A stretch of DNA of 64,000 nucleotides. Source: Mactra quadrangularis. Lineage: Eukaryota; Mollusca; Bivalvia; Venerida; Mactridae. The notes under the pieces are model-generated. The model ran no database searches, was not told where the DNA came from, and saw only the letters and a list, made by a program, of their open reading frames with translations. The translations under genes and the position numbers were made by a program. The DNA lies in NCBI GenBank assembly GCA_025267735.1, contig CM046294.1, positions 44,925,570-44,989,569 on the forward strand, in the 5' to 3' direction. Positions 36,478 to 47,387 of this stretch are shown one piece after another. How positions within the stretch are numbered: the first letter of the stretch is position 1; each line of letters starts with the position of its first letter.

Positions 36478-36640
36478 TTTTGCTTAGGGTTTTGCTAGGG
36501 ACCACAATGGAAATAAGGGCTTGCCTTTTTGTGCTATTCTTGGTGTTGGTGTGCTTGTCATAGTTAATTACAACATGCTGTGATATATGTTATTGTAATT
36601 ATGATATGTGTACACTATGCCAAATAAATATTATTTTTGT
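36478..36640 (+). mobile_element. LINE 3' end, second copy
   Basis: GGGACCACAATGGAAATAAG, GGCTTGCCTTTTTGTGC, TGGTGTTGGTGTGCTTGTCA and CCAAATAAATATTATTTTTG match the complement of 30403-30545 closely. Only the 3' untranslated end is present, with a very short ATT tail. Confidence 0.7.
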
Positions 36641-36654
36641 AAAGGTTTTGCAGT

Positions 36655-36808
36655 GCTATCTGACACACATCTTGCATTGTGCTGTTACAATAATTCTTAT
36701 ATATAATACAATATGACATGTTACTGATTGCTCTGACATTATGAAATATGTTACCTATTGATGTCTTTTACTACAGCCTACATTTGTTTTGTAGTACTTG
36801 GATTTCAG
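36655..36808 (+). repeat. Outer match of the inverted duplication
   Basis: Matches the complement of 26668-26820 in order (GCTATCTG.CACACAT, ACAATATGACA, GCTCTGACATTATGAAA, CCTACATTTGTTTTGT). It is cut on its right side by the family A SINE inserted at 36809 and resumes after it (ATTTCAGAC). Confidence 0.7.
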
Positions 36809-37104
36809 TTTCTTGTTTGGTTGGTTGGTTTAACGCTGTAGCAACACCTACTCACTCCTCCTGGAAAGGCTATCTAAGAGGCTAATCTCTAGATTTAGCT
36901 GTTAACTAACTACTAAGCGCATACTTTCGGCAGTGACTGACAACTGCCCTACATAATTAAAACTCATTGGTAGGAGGGAGAATGGCCGTAGAAATAATTT
37001 CATGACCGAGCTTGCTTCAGGAAAGTATGCCCCGCCCAGGAATCGAACCAAAAACCCCTCGATCATTAGACTTGCGTGCTACCAACTGAGCTTGCCGGGC
37101 GGCT
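36809..37104 (-). repeat. SINE family A, full-length with local duplication
   Basis: A minus-strand copy from the GCCGCCCGGCAAGCTCAG head to an AACCAACCAACCAAACAAG end. A perfect 11-bp target-site duplication TTGGATTTCAG lies at 36798-36808 and 37105-37115. The inner AGATTTAGCC region is expanded (TCTAGAGATTAGCCTCTTAG). Confidence 0.93.
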
Positions 37105-38051
37105 TTGGATTTCAGACCGAAAGTGATCAAATTGAAAATAATACTGGTTATGTATGGAGCAAGGAGCAACATGTTTTGAAATATTTACACATTGCATGTA
37201 GCAGTGAAATAGTGCGTGTATCTCAAAAGTCATAAAAACACACATTGGTTTATTTGTTTGTTTGTGATTTTTTTCTTCGAAACACAAAACTTGTATAATC
37301 CTTTCATACTCTTATTCACCCTTTTTAATATTTCGAAAGGTATTTTGTATCTTTGCGTAACAGAGTGATCGTCACAGCCTGAAATATGTAGGTTTTTACA
37401 CTTTAGTTGATTAAGTCTCATAAATATAAATACTATCAAAAATTGCTTCATATAGGTTATCTGTTCTTCAAGGTCGAATGTGCATATTGCCAATATTATA
37501 AAAAAAACAACAGCTGGCATGTATTATAGTTTGACACAGTTTCTGATAGTATTAGGATGAAACTAACACTGTTCATCAGTTTTATCAATTTTTATGATAC
37601 AGAAAATATGTACATTACATAATATAGGGTGAATTATTAAGGCAGTGTTGATAGAGTAACAGTTAACCTATTAAAACATTTTGTGCTATCATAATTGATA
37701 GTATATAAATGAAATTCTAAAATAGTTTTTGTGTAATACTTTATTGAAACAACATAAATTAGGAGTGGGTGATGAAAAAATGAATACTACATGATAAATA
37801 GCTTTTTTTAAATCTTCTGACAGGTGTGCGGTTTTACTTCATAAATTAGACTTTATCTTTTTCAGTGTGTTGATATGCATTTCCCTATGAAATAAGAAGA
37901 AAAATAACGCAGTGGGTGTCCCTTTCGTTACAACGAGTGATTGATTGAATATCTCTCTCGAATTCTTTCTATATTTAGTAATTTGGAGATATAAATTATT
38001 GTTTTTTTCACAAAACACAATTAAATCTCTCAAATTTTCTTTTCAATTTAT

Positions 38052-38930
38052 GAAACCCAGTGGAGTTGTTTTAGGATGGGTTAAAAGGTTTAAGTCCCCT
38101 CTTCGAAACGCTTTAAACAATGAAAAGTATTACATATTCCTACCGCAGATTTGTCTTGATGCTTTTTACCTTGATGCTCTTGTGTTTATTACAAGACATT
38201 GCCTATGTTGTAACATTCCTGATATAGAAGATAAATATCATGTTATATGTATATGTAGTTATTTTTCTGAGCTTAGAAAGAAATATATTCATACAAAATA
38301 TTATAAAAAGCCATCTGTTTTTTTTTAGTATATTCAGCTTGTTAATTCAGTCGATAGAGCAGAACTTATCAAGTTGTCAATGTTTATTAAAGAAGTACTA
38401 TCTTTTAGAAATTCCTTATTCAGTAATGATGTTTAATATTACATAATATGTTGTTTATTCTAGCATTTACCACATTCTATGTCATCAAATCAGCATCACA
38501 AATATCTTATGAATAATAGCGTTCTTTACTAAAACCGTGTATGAGTATTATTATTTTAATAATATTTGGCATTGTATGTATATATACATGTATGTGTAGT
38601 TACATATATAGTATATGTATATACAATGTATCGGTATATGTAGATATGTATGTTTAAGTAATTATATTAAAATTTGTAATGATTATTGTGACTATGTAAA
38701 CAAGATTATGTAGTATGTACTTATCTGAAATAACTTATTGGTTATGTTCTGTTCTGTTTTTACAATACAATCTCTGCAGGAATTACTAAACTGTAAACAA
38801 CTTTAGTAGTAATTGCTAGTTACATTCTTCTTGTACCACTGCTAGACAAGGTTGTATTAATTTGATTTATCATGATTTAATTTCAACATTTCACAAAAAC
38901 ATCAACATGAATTCACCAAATGATAGCAAC
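38052..38930 (+). pseudogene. LINE remnant, C-terminal reverse-transcriptase-protein tail
   Basis: Absent from Y2 at the same point (TTTCAATTTA|GCAACT), so it is an insertion. It encodes a cysteine-histidine motif (CLCCNIPDIEDKYHVICIC) followed by SELRKKYI and KYYKKPSV, which is the C-terminal zinc-knuckle region of CR1/L2-like LINE ORF2 proteins. The frame is lost at a T-run near 38322 and continues in another frame as IQLVNSVDRAELIKLSMFI, ending at a stop near 38436. About 500 bases of AT-rich 3' sequence follow, including a TATATGTA-rich patch. It is inactive: no polymerase or endonuclease domain remains. The exact LINE clade is inferred from memory of the motif. Confidence 0.7.
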
Positions 38931-38979
38931 TAACCAAACTATATTCAGTTTCTTCTCGTTGTATCTTATGTCGTCATGA

Positions 38980-39266
38980 ACACGGGTCAATAGCCGAGTT
39001 TGTAGGCGCGTCGGGATTCGAAATCTCGGGTCCCGAAGGGGTACGGGTTCGAATCCCATCCGGGGAGGTTATACCCTTCCATAAAAATCAGACTATAATG
39101 TCAATTTTCCTCCATTGATTAAATAATATGGAGATGTTTCCGGCCTTGTAGAAGGGTAGGTGAGTACTGGTTATGGACAAGGTTCCAGGAAAGCTAGGTT
39201 AGGTGCGCTGGACGCCGTAAAATGACATAAAATGTTTTGAAACGGCGTTAAATCAAATTACAAAAA
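38980..39266 (+). repeat. SINE family C, full-length, Y1-specific
   Basis: A perfect 13-bp target-site duplication TATGTCGTCATGA lies at 38967-38979 and 39267-39279. Y2 has the uninterrupted site (GTGCCGTCATGATCAAT, about 55813). Head, body and tail (AAATGTTTTGAAACGGCGTT) are complete. It inserted into Y1 after the duplication, or was removed from Y2. Confidence 0.93.
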
Positions 39267-40069
39267 TATGTCGTCATGATCAATGTTAAGGCACGTGTAA
39301 ACAACACGTTATTACCAACAAAGTTACAACACTTTTAGCTGTCAATATTTGCCATGTTTTCAATCAAGATATCTAATTATTCCCTTCAGAGAATGATGAT
39401 CAATTAGTTCAGTTGAATAATCAGTCATTAGAGTTATAAAACGAAACAAATCGCGGAAACTGATTGTAGAAGCATTTATAACGAGTATGTTTCAATGAAT
39501 TTTGATAAATACAATGTGATTTCAGTAGGACTTATTTAATTCTATGTGCGTGTGTTAATTTAATCAACACCAATTGATAGTATGTTTCCATTTGAAATAC
39601 TCGTCACACTATTGGTTGTAAGTGGTATTACAAGTTTAACTAGTAGCCTTTTTTCTTCTTCGATATCGGTATTTTTATATAGTTGAAATTATTTTGTATC
39701 AGCGGTGTTGACTTCCAAGGATTGGCTTTGCAATTTTATATTCTTGTAGGTATATATATGTTTTAAAGATTAGAAAATGCTAGAATGACTATAAATTACA
39801 AAAAAGAATCTCAGACACACAATATTAAAAAAAGATATGATTATGTAAATGTATGTATTGAAGTTCCTTGTTTAAAATGCAAACAAATGTCAAAGAATTT
39901 TTTGATGAATACAATAAAAAGAATGACATTTTGATAAAATATAATAAAAAAGTTATTATGTAATCCTGGTTTCGTTGAATATCAAAAGCGCATCTGTGTA
40001 ACCAAATGTTGGAAATATACATGTATCGTATTCTACAAAGTCATGTTTCAATAGTAACTATTGTTTCAG

Positions 40070-40289
40070 TCGCGGCCGTGGCGTAGTGGTTAGCATGTCT
40101 GATTTCCAATCCGGAGATCGCGGTTCCAAACACGGTCGCGGTAGGTCATACCCTATAGATGAATTGTCGGCCTTGTGGTAGGGTAAGTTAGTACTGGTAA
40201 TAGAAAAGTGTCCAGGAAACCTATAGTAGGAAGAGCTGGTCGTCGTATATATGACCTGTAATATGTGTTGACTACGACGTTAAAAAAAT
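40070..40289 (+). repeat. SINE family B in Y1, shared with Y2
   Basis: A full copy with head CGCGGCCGTGGCGTAGTGGT and tail ATATGTGTTGACTACGACGT. An orthologous copy sits at the same position in Y2 (56616-56833), so this insertion predates the Y duplication. The B-box has mutated (GGTTCCAAACACGG). Confidence 0.92.
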
Positions 40290-41149
40290 ACTGACGCAAC
40301 GTCAAAAGTTGATGCTATTTCCTTCTGGCGTCGAATAGCGACGCATTACAATTATGTGAATTTTGCTGATATTCGAGAAGAATATCAAGCCATATATCAT
40401 TCGAAAGAAACATGAAAGTCAAAATAGCATATGTAGTTTGTTACCGAATTTAATGACTGCCGATACATATTATGTACGTTTGAAAGGCGAAAAAAGTATT
40501 GTTTCTGAAATAGAACCGACTTATGTTGACATTTGATATCGTGTCTGCTACGATTGTTTTGTGTGAATGTTGACATGTCTGATAAAGTTATGACACATAA
40601 AAGTTGACAAGTAGTTATTGCGTAAAACTTATTCTTTCCAGACACGTTATATCGTACATATCATGTCTGTTTTTGGTGGCATGCTTCTTGTTATGACTTA
40701 ATTATGTAAAACGAAGCTGACAAAAAGTTTTTGGGCAAAATATATGAACAATAGACATGTTTAACGCATACAGATAGTTAGTAAAGTAAGCGTGAATGTA
40801 ACTTTATTCTATGAAACTTAAAAAAGAAATCAAAGTCATAGAACAAATTCGCTCCCTTTAACGCAAAAAGGTAAAATACTGTTCTTTAATCCTATAGACG
40901 ATGATACCTGTTTGCTTTTATGGGACGGATTCTATTATACCATAATATTATAGTTTTTTTTCGGTCGCATTTAGGTACCAACGTAACAATGAAATGTTAC
41001 TACCAAGGCCATTACACTGATCGCTTTATCGGAACTAGAAATACAGAAACGTTTCTCTTGAACAGTCAAAACTGATGATCGTACTGGCAACATAGGCTTT
41101 ACGTAGGGGGTCGTTGCCGTACAGATAGGTGAAAAAAACTTAATATATT

Positions 41150-41220
41150 TTATGTTTGTTTGTTTAGGTTTTACGGCGCACCAGCACAGAAAGGTCATAT
41201 CACGCCGAAAAATAATATTC
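41150..41220 (-). repeat. SINE tail fragment, Y1-specific
   Basis: Minus strand: TTCGGCGTGATATGACCTTT, CTGTGCTGGTGCGCCGTAAA, ACCTAAACAAACAAACATA. It is absent from Y2, where TAATATATTTTACATTC is uninterrupted. It is strongly 5'-truncated and of the same subtype as 24253-24330. Confidence 0.8.
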
Positions 41221-41711
41221 ATGTATTTTACATTTCAACTCTACTAAACTTCAATCTCAGCAATTCGATGTACGTATAAACACAAGCGCTTAATAAGTTT
41301 GAAAAAGATTAGCATCTTTGTGTCGATTTAGAAACTAAGAATATTAGAAAAGATTTTACTACAATTAGTGTCTGATTCAAAGACGTCTAGACAATGTGAA
41401 ATAACAATAGAAAGATAAATAAAAGTACAAATTGATGTTTTGATTTGTGCGTAACAACAAATAACATTAGTCTAGACGTTGTAATGCTTAAATTTAATCA
41501 CTTAAATAACACTAAGAATACAAAATGTGTCTATACTCTGTCTTTAGTCACATACGAAGACTGTCAATTAGAAAACTAATCGTGGTAAAGAAACATTAAT
41601 TAGGGGTTCGTCTATACATAAATGAAGTGGGCATTGGTCAGATGATGTACATATTAATCTTGTTTTGAATTTGTGTTAACAATATTTAAATCTGTTCCAT
41701 AGCGCTGTTTT

Positions 41712-41905
41712 ATGCAAATATTATTGATGTCTGACATTTGTTTGCAAGCATTATTAATATTTGACATTTGTATGCAAGCACTATTGATTTCTGACATTTT
41801 TTTGCAAGCATTATTGATTTCTGTCATTTGTTTGCAAGCATTATTGATTTCTGACATTTGTATGCAAGCATTATTGATTTCTGACATTTGTATGCAAGTA
41901 ATATT
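41712..41905 (+). repeat. 30-bp minisatellite, six to seven units
   Basis: The unit is about GCAAGCATTATTGATTTCTG plus ACATTTGTAT. Because it is 30 bases it stays open on both strands, giving ten-residue repeats (minus strand CIQMSEINNA type). Y2 has only one unit at 60425-60449. That suggests recent expansion here and argues against a conserved protein. Confidence 0.92.
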
Positions 41906-42438
41906 GTGATATATTAAAACAAACAACGCAAAATAAAACGACATTTCAAAATGTCATTGCTTTTTACAGCATATCTAAATTAGAAAATCTTTGACAATTG
42001 TATGCATTTAAGATTAGAAACTAAACATTTCATTTCGCTCATTTACATAATCTGTGTCAAATATTATTAAAAGTGTGTCTGCATTTCTATTTAAATGACA
42101 AAATAGCTTTTCCTGATTTGCTTTTAAATCATTTTTGAAGTTGAACATAAACAAAATAATTCAAATACATCGAAATTGTTTGCTTTATTTCAACCTTGAA
42201 CGGAAAATGTTTTGTTTTATTAATAGTTAAGAAATGATTAGATATTGTTTCAAGAAACTTTAGGACATAACTTCATGTTCAAATGGAAAACGAACAATGA
42301 CCCATGTTAACAACGAAAGATAAAATTGCATGTACCTAATATCATATTCCAATAATTTTTAGTTTTAATTTTGAATGATATTAACATAATGTATATAAAC
42401 TGTGTTCATGCAAGTCAAATAGCAATATATATTCAATA

Positions 42439-43178
42439 CGTCGAACATATTTTAAGTCAACGATATGTTGCGCTTTCATATAGATATAGTTTATTTCCAA
42501 AACATATAAATGTAAGTGGAGATTACAAAGCATGTTATGCGCATAATGATCATAAATAAATAAATAGCTTACACAAATCAATTGAAATGAAACCAACTAC
42601 TAACAGGTATATATTACTATAACAATGACTATATAATAAAGAAAGAAAGGGGAAAAAGTCATAATGACACATGTACATGTAGATTAAATTCAAATACATA
42701 GAACAAAACAAAGTTTAAGACATCCTTGACAATATTTGGACAAAACTTTTGAACAAAAATACTCCAGTGTCTAAACAAAAAATTATCTCTTTCATCAAAA
42801 GCTTTACTAATAATCACGCCAAGATTTCTAATAAGTTTTTTGTTATCTGAATTGATAAGATCCATATCGTGTTATTGCCTTCAATACCACATGTTATGTA
42901 TGCTTTGTATCGGCGAATAAGTGGCCTTTGGTTGAATATTTAAAATGTGATTCTTGTACATCGTGGAATAAGATATTTGGCCAGTTAAGACAATTACATG
43001 TTTCGAATTGGATTCCGATTGTTTTAAAGCTGATAGTATTTGGCGGTCATGACATTTTATATACCTATGTTAACATATATTACAAAATTAATAATATTAC
43101 AATTGATCGCACGATAATTGCGAAAATGAATAATATAGCAAATGCAATGCACTACATTTTAATTGATTGATTTTCAGT
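42439..43178 (-). pseudogene. Y1-specific insert with LINE-like C-terminal fragment
   Basis: Y2 reads straight through this point (ATTCAATA|TCAAAATCATACAC), so about 740 bases were inserted in Y1 or lost from Y2. On the minus strand, 42865-42659 encodes INSDNKKLIRNLGVIISKAF, resembling the last segment of CR1/L2-like ORF2 proteins (compare the NSVDRAELIKLSMFI part at 38340-38400). Upstream frames are broken by stops. The 80-codon plus-strand frame at 42928-43170 is not recognised. The boundary with the LINE is uncertain. Confidence 0.45.
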
Positions 43179-44854
43179 AAAATCATACACACAATTATAT
43201 TGGAAAACAACCTAAGACACAAAATTATCGTTTGCAAAACTCTCAATTGGAGATGAGATTAGATTGTTTTCTTAGCATGTTTGATTGTCTGATTGTCCCT
43301 GTCAACACTGAGACAGACACACGAAACAATTAATTTAAAGTACACAGTTATAAGTATGATAGAAACTCCAAGTACGTTAAAATGTAAACAAGGCCTATGG
43401 AGTATTGCATGCAATACTATAGTCCCCTGTTGTTGATTTTGTTTTGTTTTGATGACAATGACATGAAATTGACCGAAAAAAAATAACTAAAAGATAAAAT
43501 AGGAAGACATAATCCACACAGTAATATTCTTTTTAACACCAATAACTCCGCAAGGACCCGTACCAACTCTTGCGTACCCGTACGGACTGTTACATTTTTA
43601 CCAGAATCCATGAAATGAGCCCAGGATACACGTATCAGTTTCAGAGTCAAATCATGAACAAACTCGTGACCAAGTATGGATTAAACATGCATATCTTCAA
43701 GCTACGCCCCGTATGGGTGTGTTGTTTCGTACCGTCAACTTATTTACGCATGGCTTCCCACGGCCTACGACTGTCTGCACGTATGGGTCTGCAACAAGCC
43801 ACAATTAACATAACTGAATATATAGTTTGACTATTTCTATCCGTATATAATTATTTGCAAGTTAATGTCTGTATTAATAATTACGTTAATACCAATTATC
43901 TTAGTCCAAAGATGTTTAATCTCTACAATTACCAGGAATGAGTCTCTACAGGACTTCACAATATCTTAGTTTGTCTCATTCTAATTACATGTTAAGATTT
44001 TAACGACCTTTTATGTTTCAGTTGTGGGCTATTCAATTCCATTTTATATGTCTGCGACATTTCTACACTACTAACACAAATTATATGACCATTTCTAAGG
44101 CCATAATCACTCAAATACCCTAAGGATGACAAAAATACTGAAGACAGACGTATATCAGTTCGTCATAATAGTTCAGCCATTTTTAATAGTTTTAGTCTCA
44201 ATGGTGCATAATTTGTTATGCTGTTTTGTCAAATGACCAAAGATGTATACAATTTGAACGATGTATCCGCAGAAACGAACACATTTGTAAAACGGTTTGT
44301 AATATTACCAACACACATACTGATATCACCTTTCATGTCTTTGACATTTGTCAGAAAATGTTTTTATACCGCTACTTCTTTGTTGACTTTGATACATGCT
44401 ATCTCAGGTCTAATTATCGATATTGAATTTAAACAAACGGAAAAAATAGATATGACAATTTAGCGATGGACCATACATATAACGATTGCAATTTGTTTGA
44501 AAGAATTTACCAATTGTTATAGTCGTATGAGTTAGAGTATATTTAGAAAACAAGTTTATGGACAGAAGTACTGATATTACATAGTTTGATGAAAAGTAAT
44601 ACACTCTTTAACTGATAATATTATTCGAACACATGAGCAGTGTATCGCTGGAAACATTGAATAATTTTGTAATGAAAGGGACAACGATGTCCATATAGAT
44701 GAAATAAATGTTGACTTCAAAATTATATTTCTTACTATATTTACCTAAATACTTTTAGTTACGAGTCGGATAAAATATATAAAAATGATGCTTCTAAGGT
44801 GAAATTAGCATAACTAGTTAAAACTCAAGTTTGCAATTACGAGATGTATTCAAA

Positions 44855-45156
44855 CTTTGTTTGTTTTGTTGGGTTTAACGCCGTTGTAACTCACTGTATA
44901 GGTCATATAACGATGGTCAGTCAACCTACACACTCCTCCTGGAAAGGCTAAATCTCTGGATTTAGCTGTTAACCAACTTAATGGCGCATACTTTCGTCTG
45001 TGACTGAAAACTGCTCTAAACAATTAAAAAATAATTGGTAGGAGGGAGAATGGCCGTAGAAAAAAATTCATGACCATGCTGCACGAAAGTATGCGCCGCC
45101 TGGGACCCCTCAATCAGTAGACTTGTGTGCTACCAACTGAGCTAGCCGGGTGGCTC
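44855..45156 (-). repeat. SINE family A, Y1-specific
   Basis: A perfect 10-bp target-site duplication TGTATTCAAA lies at 44845-44854 and 45157-45166. Y2 has the empty site near 63928. The copy is near full length but lacks the T-arm centre of the head (CGCCTGGGACCCCTC), so its B-box promoter is gone. Confidence 0.93.
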
Positions 45157-45230
45157 TGTATTCAAAGGATCTCTCACATAACATGTGTGTATTTACAACG
45201 AGGATCAGCAAAATAATTTATCTCTGGTCC

Positions 45231-46249
45231 AGGATTATTTTGGTTCATTGACTTGACATAATCAAGACGACTAGGGAAAATTTCTAGTTCAGATTGTCTG
45301 TCCTTTGTATTGAAATATGTCATATAAGGTTCAACGACTCGCTTTTATAAATAACGAAATAGGTCATTGCCTTATTTTATTGTTTTGATATAAGACATAT
45401 AGACTGAGTATAATCTTCTTTCAGATAGACATACCAACCTTCGTAATTACGTTAAAGCTTGTCCAGTTTTGTAACAGTGTTTCTGAAATATTTATCAAGT
45501 TTCTGTCACTGTTATGTGCCAGCTTTAGCGTACCACTTCTTGTATTCTTTTTTAAGTGCAACATTTTTAAATAGTTCATGTCTTTGAAAGCACTGAAATC
45601 ATTCAGTTGATCTTGTATCCATGTCTTCTGGGTTATATTATGATGTAAAATATCGAGTTAGAAATATCTCCAGTATGAGTTTTGTCTGACTTGTTGTCTT
45701 TCTGTATTTATCAATGATGCCGCGGCCGTGGTTCAGTGGTTAGCATGTCTGACTTCGAATCCGGAGATCGCGGGTTCGAAACCCGGTCGCGGCAGGTCAT
45801 ACCCTATACATGAGTTGTCGGCCTCGTGGTAGGGTATGTTAGTACTGGTGATAGAAAAAGTCTCCAGGAAACCTATAGTAGGAAGAGCTGGTCGTCGTAT
45901 ATATGACCTATGTATGTGTTGAATACGACGTTAAAAAAACAACAACAAAAAAATACTTATCAATGCTTTGTTTTGATTTTTAACACCCCTCATAGTTGAG
46001 CTTGCTGTCCATGGACGGCTCTTATTCATTTGTATCATAAACGTATCACAAAAATGTAACTAAAGTGAATAATAATCGTCATCTGCCTCTTTTAAATTAT
46101 CAATCAAACCAACTTAATTATTGCGTGGTATTTATTTTTCTGAAAAGATGAATTGCAATTCATAATGGAAATTATAACAGATATTTAATGTGACAAATGC
46201 TGACACACTAGAGTTATAAAGAATTTTCACAAGTGACAAAGCATTGATC
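45231..46249. other. Single-copy spacer between Y1 and X1
   Basis: Apart from the SINE at 45717-45956 nothing is recognised. Y1 may extend somewhat into this stretch, but its partner would lie beyond the window end. Confidence 0.5.
45717..45956 (+). repeat. SINE family B, full-length reference copy
   Basis: The best family B copy: head GCCGCGGCCGTGGTTCAGTG, ACTTCGAATCCGGAGATCGC, GGGTTCGAAACCCGGTCGCG, then body and tail with an AAC-rich end. The 9-bp target-site duplication TTATCAATG lies at 45708-45716 and 45957-45965. The anticodon loop (CTTCGAA) matches tRNA-Arg(TCG), but the D-arm is altered. Confidence 0.93.
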
Positions 46250-46378
46250 ATACTGACACATGATGCATTAAGTTTATAACTTGCGTTTAGAAAGTTGTTA
46301 TCGTTTTAGCGGCTTTCCGTATTGTTTACATTAGATAATTATTTGTTATCTGTTGTAGCAAACCAGGACCATTCTGTA

Positions 46379-46770
46379 GCTATGGAAGCGTATATGTAAC
46401 CCCTTGATGTGATGTTAATGTACGTATAACGAGTTGCGTTAACTAGAACTGTTGTGATTATGTGACAATATGTTGAAACGCATCTTTCCGACAAAAAAAT
46501 AGATATCAACTTTTTGTCGAAAAGATGCATGTCAACATATCGACATAGTAACACAACTTGTCAATATCTTTATTACGATATTACGAAATTTTTAAGCGTT
46601 GTCAAATTATTTTATTGCGACTAAACGTGAAATAAGTCGGTTTGTCGAAATAATTTTTCTGGTGATATAGTACATAATCACAACAGTTCGAGTTAACGCA
46701 ACTCTACTTTAAATTACAAATAACTTCATTTACATCACATCAAGGGGGGTACATATACGATTCCATATGC
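46379..46770. mobile_element. Long-TIR MITE in X1
   Basis: The left arm (TATGGAAGCGTATATGTA, CTTGATGTGATGTTAATG, GAGTTGCGTTAACTAGAACT, GTTGTGATTATGT) recurs inverted at the right end, giving terminal repeats of roughly 90 bases with small indels. The centre (GTCGAAAAGATGCATGTCAA region) holds further internal pairing with TTTCCGACAAAAA. It is older than the X duplication, since X2 carries the same element. Confidence 0.82.
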
Positions 46771-47177
46771 AGCAGTAGTAGTCTTAGATATTTGTTAATC
46801 ATTTACAAGCGATTTTATGTTAGATACTTTAGTATAATAATTATTATTCTCAAATTAAAACAACTCCGGTGGGTACCATTTATTGGAAGAAAATCAGAAA
46901 GTTGCAATGAGTTTCAAGTTATTACCACATACTCATAACTCTCCAGAGTCCTGACATTGATGTATGTTACATTTTAAATTTTTTAAACCAACTAGAGGTG
47001 GAATTGTGTTAAGAAAATATTAGCAACTGCATTGATTTTTTTCTCTCATATCTGAGAATTTGAAAAGTCTTAATCTAGTAAAAATGAACATCTGTAAGAT
47101 TTAAAATAATATAATCACTGTGGTATAGTTAATTACTGATATAATGAGTATCTTCTCGCATTCTAGATTGAACTGAT

Positions 47178-47387
47178 CTGACCTTTCACATTTGAACTAA
47201 TAATTATCTACACATATCCCGACGAAAATCAGTACCACGCCTATTTTTACACTTCGGCAGCGATTCTAAAATTATAAAAGTATGTTCGTGTGTTAAATTT
47301 TAACTCATAATCCACACGGACACGCTGTAATCGAGCATTAATACTACATTCGTATTTAATGTAATGACTTTTCTTGCATAAAGGTCA
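47178..47387 (+). repeat. Invertible segment, X1 orientation
   Basis: Bounded by CTGACCTTT and AAAGGTCAG. The interior runs ACATTTG...TAATAATTATCTACACATAT to TTTTCTTGCATA. In X2 (50349-50556) the interior is reverse-complemented relative to the surrounding sequence. X1 has kept only the right flanking inverted arm (GTCGGGGTCAAACTTTACGC). Confidence 0.88.

Larger units (their letters stand above)
37425..45230 (+). repeat. Duplication block Y1
   Basis: Collinear with Y2 (53735-64000) in the same orientation: 37434 with 53742, 37740 with 55470, 39300 with 55850, 40300 with 56840, 41400 with 59270, 41940 with 60470, 43190 with 60980 and 45200 with 63970. By eye identity is around 90 percent or more in shared parts. 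Y1 alone carries a LINE remnant, two SINEs, a SINE tail scrap, an expanded minisatellite and an insert of 740 bases. No protein gene is recognised in the shared sequence; short frames are not conserved between the copies. Confidence 0.92.

Noticed and set aside
41712..41905. CRISPR array
   Set aside because: The 30-bp units abut directly with no unique spacers, and the context is eukaryotic; it is a minisatellite.
43570..43830. 86-codon frame with a partial counterpart at 61431-61730
   Set aside because: The similarity is explained by the Y duplication. Frame and termini are not conserved between copies, indicating no coding constraint.
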